This document shows, in pieces, positions 23,980 to 32,506 of a stretch of 64,000 nt of DNA. The stretch is from Natrialbaceae archaeon AArc-T1-2. GTDB taxonomy: Archaea; Halobacteriota; Halobacteria; Halobacteriales; Natrialbaceae. The notes below the pieces were generated by a model that was given only the letters and a program-made list of their open reading frames with translations, searched no databases and was not told where the DNA came from. A program made the translations under genes and the position numbers. Positions within the stretch are counted from its first letter, which is position 1, and each line of letters opens with the position of its first letter. The DNA is taken from contig NZ_CP127174.1 of NCBI RefSeq assembly GCF_030273315.1, positions 868,001-932,000 on the forward strand. Reading direction: 5' to 3'.

Positions 23980-25305
23980 GTGACATCAGCAGTTCGGCGA
24001 GCAGGGGCGTTTGCAGCGCTCTGTACGCTCTCGCTCGCCGTACCGCTTCTCGGCCCGGCGGTCGCGATCCCGATTCCGGTCGTCGTGTTGCTGGGAGCAC
24101 TCGTGGTCACCGACGGACCACTGTTCGACCTCTTCGCCTACCCGGACGACTACGAGGACGGTCGCCTCTACGGGCTGATGGCGTTCGTCCTCGCGGCGAC
24201 CGCACTCGGGGTCGTCGCGGTGATGTCTTCGATGACGATCGCTGCCTTCGTCGGGGCCGTGATGCTCGTCGGCTACGGGAACCTCGCCGCACGGCTCGCC
24301 AGACGACGGGCCGACGACCCATCGGTCTCCGTCGGGGCGTTCTGTCTGGCTGGCGGCCTCGCTGCCGTCGTCGGACAGGCACTCGCGCTCGCGCTCGCCG
24401 GCGAGGCGGTCGGAGCCGCTGCGGCGACGATCGTCTTTCTCGCGGCAAGCGGCGCGTTGCTCGCGTCGATTCTCCGTGAGGTGTTGATCCTCTATGACGC
24501 CCCCGTGATCATGCTCGTCGTCGGACTCGTACTCTGGTTGCTCATCGAACTCGAGCCGGCCGTCGGCTCGCTCGAGGTCGTCGTCGCCCTGGCCGTCACG
24601 GGTGCGTTCGGGTACGTCTCCTACGTGCTCGGGGCCGCCTCGATCGCCGGAATGTTCACGGGCGTCTTGCTCGGGCTGTTGACGATCGTCTTCGGCGGCT
24701 ACGACTGGTTCGTCGTCTTGCTTTCGTTTTTCGCGATCGGCAGCCTTTCGACGAAGTATCGCTACGAGGAGAAGAAAGCACGCGGCATCGCCGAAGCGAA
24801 CGACGGCGCTCGCGGCAGCGCGAACGTTCTCGGAAACGCCGCCGTCTCCCTCGCTGCCGTCATCGGCTACGCCGCAAGCACCGCCGGCTTGCTCGCACTC
24901 GAGGCCGACGTCTTCCTGTTCGCGTTCGCCGGCTCCGTCGCGACCGCGATGAGCGACACCCTCTCGAGTGAGATCGGCGGCGTCTTCGACCGACCACGGC
25001 TCATCACCACCTTCGAGCGCGTCGAACCGGGCACCGACGGCGGCGTCACCTGGCAGGGCGAACTCGCCGGCATCGCCGGTGCGACGATCGTCGCGGCGCT
25101 TTCGTTCGCGTTCTTCCCCGAGGTCGACGCCGTCGGTGCGGCCGTGATCGTCGCCGCCGGCGTCGTCGGGATGACCGTCGATAGCCTGCTCGGGGCCACG
25201 CTCGAGGGAACGGTACTCGGTAACCAGGGCGTGAACTTCCTCGCGACGCTTTCGGGCGCGCTCGTCGGCGCCGTTCTCGTGTTCTCGGTTGCCGCCGTCG
25301 GCTGA
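23980..25305 (+). CDS. DUF92 family integral membrane protein
   Basis: The product is 441 residues from a GTG at 23980. Twelve or so hydrophobic segments. The DUF92 signature is in the second half: LSTKYRYEEKKARGIAEANDGARGS, FAGSVATAMSDTLSSEIGGVF, EGTVLGNQGVNFLATLSGALVGA. Plant members (VTE6) phosphorylate phytyl phosphate, so a prenyl-phosphate kinase role is possible. Haloarchaeal members are unstudied as far as I know. The N-terminal half is a long membrane extension usual in archaeal members. Confidence 0.82.
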   Translation: MTSAVRRAGAFAALCTLSLAVPLLGPAVAIPIPVVVLLGALVVTDGPLFDLFAYPDDYEDGRLYGLMAFVLAATALGVVAVMSSMTIAAFVGAVMLVGYGNLAARLARRRADDPSVSVGAFCLAGGLAAVVGQALALALAGEAVGAAAATIVFLAASGALLASILREVLILYDAPVIMLVVGLVLWLLIELEPAVGSLEVVVALAVTGAFGYVSYVLGAASIAGMFTGVLLGLLTIVFGGYDWFVVLLSFFAIGSLSTKYRYEEKKARGIAEANDGARGSANVLGNAAVSLAAVIGYAASTAGLLALEADVFLFAFAGSVATAMSDTLSSEIGGVFDRPRLITTFERVEPGTDGGVTWQGELAGIAGATIVAALSFAFFPEVDAVGAAVIVAAGVVGMTVDSLLGATLEGTVLGNQGVNFLATLSGALVGAVLVFSVAAVG

Positions 25306-25383
25306 CTTTCGACGGGGCTACCCCAGCAAAACGAGCGCGAGCGCCGCGAGTCGTGCCGGACGATCTGCCGTCTGCGGTGTCGA

Positions 25384-26685
25384 TCACTGCGAGTCGGGCG
25401 GCCGCTCGGCAATCTCGTCGATCGCGTAGATCCGGACGTCCGTCGGCCGTTTCACGAACTGACCGAGTGATCGGGCGACGACCCGGTCGACGTCGTGGTC
25501 GGCCATCCGGTCGAGCAGTTGCTGGCCGAGAATGTCGTCGAGGACGATCGTCGACGGAGTCGTCTCGAGTTCGTCGAGCAACGTCTCGGCTTCCGGGGCG
25601 TCTCCTTCCTCGAGTACGTCGCCGTCGGCGTCGAGAAACCGTACTCGGTCGGTTCCCTCGCGGACGACGGCAGCGGCGTGGCCGTAGATCGTTTCGGGAT
25701 CGTCGGTCGGTGCTGACTCCGGCTCCGGTTCGTCCTCGACGGTCGCGGACGCGTCGCCCTCGTCTTCGTCACTCGAGTCCGGATGGGACGCCGTCTCCGG
25801 AGACGTCGACTCCTCACCGACTGGCGGTGCGGGCGTCGTACTCCCGTCGGTGGCGGCGACGGCCTCCCGGGGCGTGTTCAGTCCGGCGACGGCGTCGTAG
25901 GGAACCTTGTTTCTAAGAGCGGCGAACAGCTCGTGGTGGTCGAGTTCCTCGACCGACGATCCGGCGGGGGCGAACGCCACGTAATCTATCTCACCGACCT
26001 GTGAGAGCTCTTCCAGAATGAGGTCGCCGCCACGGTCGCCGTCGAGAAACGCGGTGACGGTGCGACTTCTCGTGAGGTCGGCGACGGCGTCGGGGACGTT
26101 CGTTCCCTCGACCGCGATGGCGTTTTTGATGCCGTACTTGAGCAGGGTGAGCACGTCGGATCGGCCCTCGACGACGATGACCGCGTCGCTGTCCGGCACG
26201 CGCGGTCCGGCAGGGAATCCCTCGTACTCGGTGACGTCCTCGACGCGGACGTGCTGGCGTACTTCGGCTAAGATCTCTTCGGTGCTCATCACCGAGTCGT
26301 CGAAACCGGTCTCGAGCAACTCCTTCGCGCGGTCGACGACCTCCTTTCGTTTTGCCGCCCGGACGTCCTCGATGTCGGTGGTCTCGAGGTCGGCTCGGCA
26401 GGGACCGATCCGCGTGATCGTCTCGAGGGCGGCCGCAAGCGTCGCCGTCTCGACTTTGTCGAGACTGGTCGCGATCGTCAGGTGACCGTACGACTGGCCG
26501 GCCGTACTCGAGATTTCGACGTCGATGCGGCCGACTTTTTGGGACTGACGCAGGTCACGGAGGTCGAGTTCGTCGCCGAGTAAGCCTTCGGTCTGGCCGA
26601 AGATCGCCCCGACGACGTCGCTCCGTTCGACCACGCCGTCGGCCGTGACGTCCGCGTGAATGAGATATTTCGATGTATCTTCCAT
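25384..26685 (-). CDS. dnaG: Archaeal DnaG primase-like protein
   Basis: The product is 433 residues. The N-terminal segment (SKYLIHADVTADGVVERSDVVGAIFGQTEGLLGDELDLRDL) and the TOPRIM domain are clear: VVEGRSDVLTLLKYG with the catalytic Glu, and FLDGDRGGDLILEEL with the D-x-D. A long acidic linker (about residues 290-340) is followed by a conserved C-terminal domain. Archaeal DnaG associates with the exosome and makes short RNA primers in vitro. Start at the ATG at 26685. Confidence 0.93.
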   Translation of the reverse strand: MEDTSKYLIHADVTADGVVERSDVVGAIFGQTEGLLGDELDLRDLRQSQKVGRIDVEISSTAGQSYGHLTIATSLDKVETATLAAALETITRIGPCRADLETTDIEDVRAAKRKEVVDRAKELLETGFDDSVMSTEEILAEVRQHVRVEDVTEYEGFPAGPRVPDSDAVIVVEGRSDVLTLLKYGIKNAIAVEGTNVPDAVADLTRSRTVTAFLDGDRGGDLILEELSQVGEIDYVAFAPAGSSVEELDHHELFAALRNKVPYDAVAGLNTPREAVAATDGSTTPAPPVGEESTSPETASHPDSSDEDEGDASATVEDEPEPESAPTDDPETIYGHAAAVVREGTDRVRFLDADGDVLEEGDAPEAETLLDELETTPSTIVLDDILGQQLLDRMADHDVDRVVARSLGQFVKRPTDVRIYAIDEIAERPPDSQ

Positions 26686-26857
26686 GAGCGATCAGCCCCG
26701 GTAACACGGGAGCCGTCGGGTTCTGTTCGATAAATTTGGGGCGTCGATGGCAAATACCTGTTGACATGCGCGCAGGTACGCTGTGGAACGGGAAAACGAG
26801 ACACTGACGCTTCGCCTGCGGTCCGACCACTCGAGTCCGTCGGGTGTGGTTCGGCGT

Positions 26858-27784
26858 CTACCTTGTCTCGGTCGTTCGGTTCGACTCGAGGGCGTCTTCG
26901 TCGGGTCGTTCCCCGCGTGGCAGTGAGTCCCGAAACCGGCTGACGACCGAACGAGCGTCGGCGAGTTCGGGTTCGCTGACGGCACCGAGCAGTGCGATCG
27001 CACGACGGGCGCGAGTGCGTCGCCAGGACTGCTCGCGGTGTTCGTAGGTTCTGACTGCCCGCAGAAAGTCCGTCTTCGAGAACTCGGGCCAGTACGGCGT
27101 ACAGAAGAAGACGGCGGCCTCGTTGCCGTTTGCGTGCCACGGCAGGAAATTCGAGGTGCGTTCGTCCCCGCCGGTGCGGATGATGAGATCGACGTCACGG
27201 ACCGGTCGGTCGTACAGCCGCCGTTCGATCGTCTCGACGTCTACCGCTTCGGGTTCGAGTTCGCCGTCGGCGACGTCGCGGGAAACGCTGCGGGCGGCAC
27301 AGAGAAGTTCGTTGCGGCCGCCGTAGGCGAGTGCAATGTTGAGTACGAATCGATCGTACTCGCGGGTTCGAGACTCGGCGTAGTTGACGGCGTCTCGGAC
27401 GCGCTCGGGGAGGCGGTCGATGTCGCCGATGCCGCGAATGCATACCTCGTTGTCGTGGACGCGGTCGGCGTCGGCGAACTCTCGCAGCTTCTCACAGAGG
27501 AGGTCGAACAACGCTTCCCGTTCTTCGGGTGGCCGATCGAAGTTCTCCGTCGAGAACGCATACAGCGTGAGCTCTTCGACGCCGACGTCCTGGCACCACT
27601 CGAGGACGCGTTCGGTCGTCTCCGCGCCGGCGCGATGGCCGTCGGGCGCGTCGTCGCCACGCCGTTTCGCATACCGCCGGTTGCCGTCCTGGATGACTGC
27701 GACGTGGGTCGGCGCACCCGATATTTCCCGGGCGAGCAGTCGTTCGTAGGCCGACCTGACGCGTCGGTGAAGCCACCGATTCAT
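26858..27784 (-). CDS. uppS: Cis-prenyltransferase (UPP synthase family)
   Basis: The product is 308 residues. The catalytic Asp region is HVAVIQDGNRRYAKRRG, then ELTLYAFSTENFDRPPEER, and the C-terminal LIIRTGGDERTSNFLPWH. It adds isopentenyl units in cis to make the long polyprenyl (dolichol-type) carrier for N-glycan assembly in archaea. The tail after about residue 250 is Arg-rich and then acidic. Starts at the ATG at 27784; divergent from the DUF5778 gene. Confidence 0.9.
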   Translation of the reverse strand: MNRWLHRRVRSAYERLLAREISGAPTHVAVIQDGNRRYAKRRGDDAPDGHRAGAETTERVLEWCQDVGVEELTLYAFSTENFDRPPEEREALFDLLCEKLREFADADRVHDNEVCIRGIGDIDRLPERVRDAVNYAESRTREYDRFVLNIALAYGGRNELLCAARSVSRDVADGELEPEAVDVETIERRLYDRPVRDVDLIIRTGGDERTSNFLPWHANGNEAAVFFCTPYWPEFSKTDFLRAVRTYEHREQSWRRTRARRAIALLGAVSEPELADARSVVSRFRDSLPRGERPDEDALESNRTTETR

Positions 27785-27911
27785 CGTCTCGTCTGCGGTA
27801 ACATCGTCGACGACTATGTGTTTTGTGTGACACTCGCCACCAATGAGACGCTGCCAGCACCGCCGCGACGAACCGTGACGGCTATCCGTACCCGCGTCCT
27901 CGCCTCGGGCA

Positions 27912-28316
27912 ATGGCAGACGCGATCGACGAGGACCTCTACAGGCGAACGAAGGCGTTGCTCGAGCCCGGCGAGATCGAACTCAACGGGACGATCGTTCA
28001 CACCCAGTACGGCTCCGACGAGGACGTCAAGATGATGCAGGCGACGATCGACGTCGGCGATATTATTGCCGAACACGCCGGATACGACCCGAAGGACTGT
28101 TACGTCTACTCGGGCAACGACAACACCGACTTCGCCTCGAACCAGCACCAGGGGCGCACGCTCGAGGACGAGGAGTTCGTCTGGGAGTGCCAACAGCTCC
28201 TGCGGGAGGGCACCTTCGACGTCGTCATCTACTACGAAGCGAGTGCCGACCACGAGGCGATCCTCGAGGAGATCCGCGAACTCGGCTACGAGGTCACCGG
28301 CGTCGAAGGCACGTAG
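27912..28316 (+). CDS. DUF5778 family protein
   Basis: The product is 134 residues and acidic: DEDLYRRTKALLEPGEIELNG, GSDEDVKMMQATIDVGDIIAEHAG, GTFDVVIYYEASADHEAILEEIRELGYEV. The family is restricted to haloarchaea as far as I recall; function unknown. No membrane segment or signal peptide. Confidence 0.72.
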   Translation: MADAIDEDLYRRTKALLEPGEIELNGTIVHTQYGSDEDVKMMQATIDVGDIIAEHAGYDPKDCYVYSGNDNTDFASNQHQGRTLEDEEFVWECQQLLREGTFDVVIYYEASADHEAILEEIRELGYEVTGVEGT

Positions 28317-28382
28317 CGGAGCGATTCCCACGTCGCTGGAGCGGGCGTGTCCCTTATGCGAAGCCGGTACCGACGTACTCGT

Positions 28383-28523
28383 ATGAGCGTGGCGTTGGTC
28401 CCCGCCCGTTCGGTCAATAACCCAGGAGATTGGTTACTTTTACATAGTGGTGACGCCAAACTGCGGCAAGTGATCGAGGACGTGTTCGTCGAACGACCGT
28501 CGATAGGGGGGGTGTCGTCGTGA
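28383..28523 (+). CDS. Possible 46-residue leader ORF before hemA
   Basis: ATG at 28383, TGA at 28521-28523, overlapping the GTG of hemA (28520) by four bases. The translation begins MSVALVPARSVNNPGDWLLL. The overlap is the only support, since the composition is not clearly coding and I know no family. It could be a translationally coupled leader peptide or chance. Confidence 0.25.
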   Translation: MSVALVPARSVNNPGDWLLLHSGDAKLRQVIEDVFVERPSIGGVSS

Positions 28524-29833
28524 CCGACGCTGGCGTCGTAAGCGGTGCACGTGTCACACACGAGACCGGAAGCGTCGACGAGCTCGCCGCTGCCAGCCCG
28601 GACAGTCAGCGAGCCGGCGTCGCCGAGTTGTACTCGCGATCGGACGTCGAGGAGGCGTTCGTCATCTCGACGTGCAACCGCGTCGAGGCCTACGTCGTGA
28701 CGCCGGACGCTGAAACCGGCCGGGAGCTGCTCGCAGACGTATTCGGCGACGTCCCCGCTGAGACGGTCGTCTACACGGACCACGACGAGAGCCTGCGACA
28801 CCTCCTGCGGGTCGCTACTGGGCTCGAGTCGGTCGTCCTCGGCGAAGACCAGATCATCGGCCAGGTTAGAGACGCCTACGAGGACGCCCGCACGGTCGGT
28901 GCGGTCGGGCCGATGCTCGAGACGGCGATCACGAAGGCGATCCACGTCGGCGAACGTGCTCGAACCGAGACGTCGATCAACGAGGGCGTCGTCTCGCTCG
29001 GCTCGGCTGCCACGAAGCTGATCGCCGAAACCGCCGGTCTCGAGGACGCCACGACGCTGGTCGTCGGGGCGGGCGAGATGGGCGAACTCGCCGCCCGGAG
29101 CCTCGCCGATCGAGACGTCGAGGCGGTCGTCGTCGCGAACCGGACCGTCTCGGCCGCCGAGGACCTCGTCACCGCCCTCGAAGACGACGCCGACGCTCGT
29201 GCCGTCTCCCTCGCAGACCTCGAGTCCGTCGCCTCCCGTGCCGATGCGGTCGTCACGGCGACGGGGAGCCCGGAGCCGATTCTCGAACCGGCTCACCTCG
29301 GCGAGTGCGAACAGGTCGTCGTCGACCTCGGGCAGCCACGGGACGTCCGGCCTACGGCCGACTCGCTCGACAACGTCACCGTCTACGACTTAGACGACCT
29401 CGAGGCGGTCACCGAACGGACCCGATGCCAGCGAGCCGACGCCGCAGCCGAAGTCGAGGCGATGATCGACCGCGAGTTCGATCTGCTCTGTGAACAGTAC
29501 AAACGCATGCGAGCCGACGAGGTCATCGCCGCGATGTACGAGAGCGCAGACCGGATCAAACGACGCGAGCTCGAGACCGCCTGCAGTCGGCTCGAGGCGG
29601 CCGAGACCGCCGCAGAACGCGAGGAGGTCGTCCGATCGATGGCCGACGCGTTGGTCTCACAGCTGCTCGCACCGCCGACTAAGAGCCTGCGAGAGGCCGC
29701 CGCCGAGGACGACTGGGAGACGATCAGCACCGCCTTGCAGCTGTTCGACCCCGAGTTCGGACCCGAATCGATCGTCGGCGGTGATGGTTCACCCGACGGC
29801 ACGGAGGCCGTCGGCGCGCTCGAGGACGACTGA
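28520..29833 (+). CDS. hemA: Glutamyl-tRNA reductase
   Basis: It reduces Glu-tRNA to glutamate-1-semialdehyde, the first step of C5 tetrapyrrole synthesis (heme, cobalamin). The product is 437 residues from a GTG. The catalytic Cys lies in VISTCNRVEAYVVT, followed by LRVATGLESVVLGEDQIIGQV, and the NADPH domain with VVGAGEMGELAARSLADRDVEAVVVANRT. The helical dimerisation domain is at the end. Family length is normal. No siroheme gene precedes it, although one commonly does in haloarchaea. Confidence 0.93.
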   Translation: MTDAGVVSGARVTHETGSVDELAAASPDSQRAGVAELYSRSDVEEAFVISTCNRVEAYVVTPDAETGRELLADVFGDVPAETVVYTDHDESLRHLLRVATGLESVVLGEDQIIGQVRDAYEDARTVGAVGPMLETAITKAIHVGERARTETSINEGVVSLGSAATKLIAETAGLEDATTLVVGAGEMGELAARSLADRDVEAVVVANRTVSAAEDLVTALEDDADARAVSLADLESVASRADAVVTATGSPEPILEPAHLGECEQVVVDLGQPRDVRPTADSLDNVTVYDLDDLEAVTERTRCQRADAAAEVEAMIDREFDLLCEQYKRMRADEVIAAMYESADRIKRRELETACSRLEAAETAAEREEVVRSMADALVSQLLAPPTKSLREAAAEDDWETISTALQLFDPEFGPESIVGGDGSPDGTEAVGALEDD

Positions 29834-29875
29834 TCTAGCACAACGATTATTTAATTGGGTTTCGTGCGACCGCAC

Positions 29876-30151
29876 ATGTCCGATCTGCTTTCCGACGACG
29901 AGATTGCGGATCTGCTTCCCCAGGGGTGGGACCACGACGGCGACGAGATCGTTCGCGTCTACGAGTTCGCCGACTACCTCCGTGGCGTCAACTTCGCACA
30001 GATGGTCGGCGAGATCGCCGAAGCTCACTCCCATCACCCCGAGCTCACGATTCGGTACGAGGAACTCGAGATCAGGCTTACGACCCACGAGGAAGGCGGC
30101 GTCACGGATAGAGACGTCGAGCTGGCGAGCGTCATCGAGGCCGAACGGTAG
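29876..30151 (+). CDS. Pterin-4a-carbinolamine dehydratase
   Basis: The product is 91 residues from the ATG at 29876 (MSDLLSDDEIADLLPQGWDH). The active-site motif EAHSHHPELTIRYEELEIRL is followed by GVTDRDVELASVIE. The enzyme recycles 4a-hydroxytetrahydrobiopterin; in archaea its real substrate is uncertain. TTATTTAAT about 25-30 bp upstream suggests a leaderless start. Confidence 0.88.
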   Translation: MSDLLSDDEIADLLPQGWDHDGDEIVRVYEFADYLRGVNFAQMVGEIAEAHSHHPELTIRYEELEIRLTTHEEGGVTDRDVELASVIEAER

Positions 30152-30208
30152 GCGATTTCGACGCGACGGTTCGCTACCTTTTTCCCGACCCTGTGGATAC
30201 ATTTCGGC

Positions 30209-31090
30209 ATGCTCACCGTGCGGGCTCCGGCAACGAGCGCGAACCTCGGGAGCGGCTTCGACGTCTTCGGCGTCGCGCTCGAGACGCCCGCCGACGTGAT
30301 TCGTGTCGAACGAGCGGCCGAAACCACGATTACGGTCACCGGTGTCGGGAGCCAGTACATTCCCGAAGATCCCGCGAAAAACACCGTCGGTGCGGTCGTC
30401 GAGGAACTCGATGCACCTGCTCGGATCCGGATCGACAAGGGCGTCAGACCGTCCTCGGGACTCGGTTCCTCGGCCGCAAGCGCCGCCGCAGCCGCCGTTG
30501 CACTGAACGAACTCTACGACCGCGGCCTCTCGCGAGAGGAACTCGTCCCCGTCGCTGCCGAGGGCGAGGCACTCGTCTCGGGCGAGGCCCACGCCGACAA
30601 CGTCGCACCCGCTCTGTTGGGCGGATTCACCATCGTCAGCAATGGGGGGGTCACGCAGGTCGACGCCGACGTCTCGCTGGTCGCCTGCCTCCCCGAGATT
30701 TCGGTTTCGACGCGTGCTGCACGCGACGTCGTCCCCGAGTCGGCGACGATGACACAGATCGTCGACACCGTCGGTCACGCGTCGACGCTCGCCGTCGGGA
30801 TGACTCGCGACGACCCCGACCTCGTCGGCCGCGGTATGGACGACGGCATCGTTACCCCCGAACGGGCCGCACTCATCGACGGCTACGATCGAGTCCGGGA
30901 GGCGGCCCTCGAGGCCGGCGCGACCGGCGTCACCGTAAGCGGGGCCGGCCCGACGATACTCGCGGTCTGTCGCCGTCACGATCGACGGGCGGTCGCCACA
31001 GCCATGATCGACGTCTTCGATTCGATCGGCGTCGAGAGTCGAGCCTACCAGACGACCGTCGGAACCGGCGCGACGGTCTATCGCGAGTAA
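30209..31090 (+). CDS. thrB: Homoserine kinase
   Basis: The product is 293 residues with a GHMP-kinase fold. VRAPATSANLGSGFDVFGVA at the N-terminus, ATP loop PSSGLGSSAASAAAAAVAL, and GATGVTVSGAGPTILAVCR near the C-terminus. It makes O-phosphohomoserine for threonine synthesis. It is followed directly by a long palindromic repeat. Confidence 0.93.
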   Translation: MLTVRAPATSANLGSGFDVFGVALETPADVIRVERAAETTITVTGVGSQYIPEDPAKNTVGAVVEELDAPARIRIDKGVRPSSGLGSSAASAAAAAVALNELYDRGLSREELVPVAAEGEALVSGEAHADNVAPALLGGFTIVSNGGVTQVDADVSLVACLPEISVSTRAARDVVPESATMTQIVDTVGHASTLAVGMTRDDPDLVGRGMDDGIVTPERAALIDGYDRVREAALEAGATGVTVSGAGPTILAVCRRHDRRAVATAMIDVFDSIGVESRAYQTTVGTGATVYRE

Positions 31091-31091
31091 T

Positions 31092-31169
31092 AATGACGGC
31101 TGTGACTGTGTTCCGGTGCAACCGAACGATGGTTCGCGGTTGCACCGGTACCGACTCACAGCCGTCGTT
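31092..31169. repeat. 78-bp palindromic element between homoserine kinase and next gene
   Basis: The arms are 31092-31124 and 31137-31169 (33 nt each, several mismatches). Both contain the core GGTGCAACCG or its complement, and GACGGCTGTGA or its complement. The loop is 12 nt. It begins 1 bp after the thrB stop and ends 4 bp before the next ATG. A right-arm-only copy is found at 56121-56153. It may act as a terminator plus spacer, or be a mobile palindromic repeat. Confidence 0.7.
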
Positions 31170-31173
31170 ATAA

Positions 31174-31521
31174 ATGGCTCGCCGGCGCGATGGCGCGCTC
31201 GCAGGAGCCGTTCTCGCCGCATTTCTGTTCGCGTTCGTCTCCGTCGAGGCGTCGCTCTCGACGCCGTTTTTCCTCGCCGGCGTGCTCGGAACGATCGTCT
31301 TCGAACTGCTCGCCGCTCGAGCGTACGATCGGGTGCGAGCGTGCTGGGACCGGCCGATCGTTCAGGTCACGGCGCTCGTAGCCGGGGTCGCAATCGCGGC
31401 CGTCGGGGCCCAGACTGTACCCTCGAGGGCGCTCTCGGCCGGGATCGGCGCGCTGGTAGCGTACCTCGTTCTCCTCTTCGTCGTTCACGTTCGGGGCGTC
31501 CTCGAGGACGGTCGCGACTGA
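31174..31521 (+). CDS. Small membrane protein (four helices)
   Basis: The product is 115 residues (MARRRDGALAGAVLAAFLF...VRGVLEDGRD). Four hydrophobic segments; the short loop ARAYDRVRACWDRPIVQVT joins the halves. No family recognised. Begins immediately after the palindrome, whose terminal bases plus TATAAATG supply an A/T-rich box next to the ATG. Confidence 0.6.
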   Translation: MARRRDGALAGAVLAAFLFAFVSVEASLSTPFFLAGVLGTIVFELLAARAYDRVRACWDRPIVQVTALVAGVAIAAVGAQTVPSRALSAGIGALVAYLVLLFVVHVRGVLEDGRD

Positions 31522-31897
31522 CCGGCTCCTGCTCCGAACTCGCCGACGTGATGTCCGATCGATCCTCGAGATGTGCAACGTCTGTGCTTATCCACGTGAC
31601 CGGCGAACGGCCCGGTATGGGTTCGTCCAGCACCGACGAGACGATAGCGTCTTACGGCACCGACATCGGAACGCGGACGAACGTCTGGACCCGGTTTCGG
31701 GAGTGGTTCCTCGTCGAGGGCGATCGCCTGCTCGTCGCTGCCTTCGTCATGATCGTGACGTTCGCCACGTTTTTGCTCCTGTTCTGGGGCGATCTCATCG
31801 CGTTCACCAACGACGACTCGATCACCCGTCTGGCCGGCGGCATGATCGCCGGGACGCTGTCGCTCGTCACGCTCGTCGTCTCGATCAACCAGCTCAT

Positions 31898-32063
31898 ACT
31901 GTCGGACGAAAATCCTGGCGGATTTTCGCCCGCCAGTATCGAACACGGTGTTTCAGTGTTCGGGCGCTCATCACGGGACAGCAGTCCCGTTCTTCGCGCC
32001 CGCTGTTTCGTCGGCTGTCCCGATTGCCGTCTTCTGTCGTTTACGTACTTCTGTCCGACAGTA
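31898..32063. mobile_element. 166-bp MITE-like element
   Basis: ACTGTCGGAC at 31898-31907 and GTCCGACAGT at 32053-32062 are perfect inverted ends. TCAT at 31894-31897 and again at 32064-32067 looks like a 4-bp target duplication. Removing the element plus one TCAT (170 bp) restores ...QLILSRE... in frame, which fixes the boundaries. No gene inside. The end sequence shares ACTGTCGG with the right end of the IS630-type element at 38493, a possible helper. Confidence 0.75.
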
Positions 32064-32506
32064 TCATCCTCTCGCGGGAGTTCGCCGCCGCCGGCGAGTC
32101 AGAAGAGCAACTCGAGGGGGTCCTGTCGTTTCGCGACGACGAGCTCAGAGAGCGGGTGGTCCCGTACGCCAACCAGGTTCGAGAGAGCACCGACAGGGTC
32201 GACGAGACGCTCGAGCACACGACGTTCGGCACGTTCCGGGCCGTCTCAGCCGCTATCGGGTACGACACTGCCTGGCAGTTGTACGTCGCCAGACACCTCC
32301 GGAAGCGTCACGGCGAGGAGCTATCCGCCGAGGCGGCCGAGGCACTCGAGGAGTTGATCGAGACGCTCGAGCTGTTAAGCGTCGCCCGCGAACACTTCAA
32401 AAGAAAACCAAGGCGGATTCCCCGCCCCACTGTGGGCGGGGTTGAAGCCGACACCCGCTGCCACTAACCACGGACTGTTAAGTACCTATACAAACTATTG
32501 AAATTC

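Noticed and set aside
31617-32357. Programmed frameshift in the membrane-protein gene
   Set aside because: The frame change coincides with a 170-bp insertion with inverted ends and target duplication, which explains it fully.
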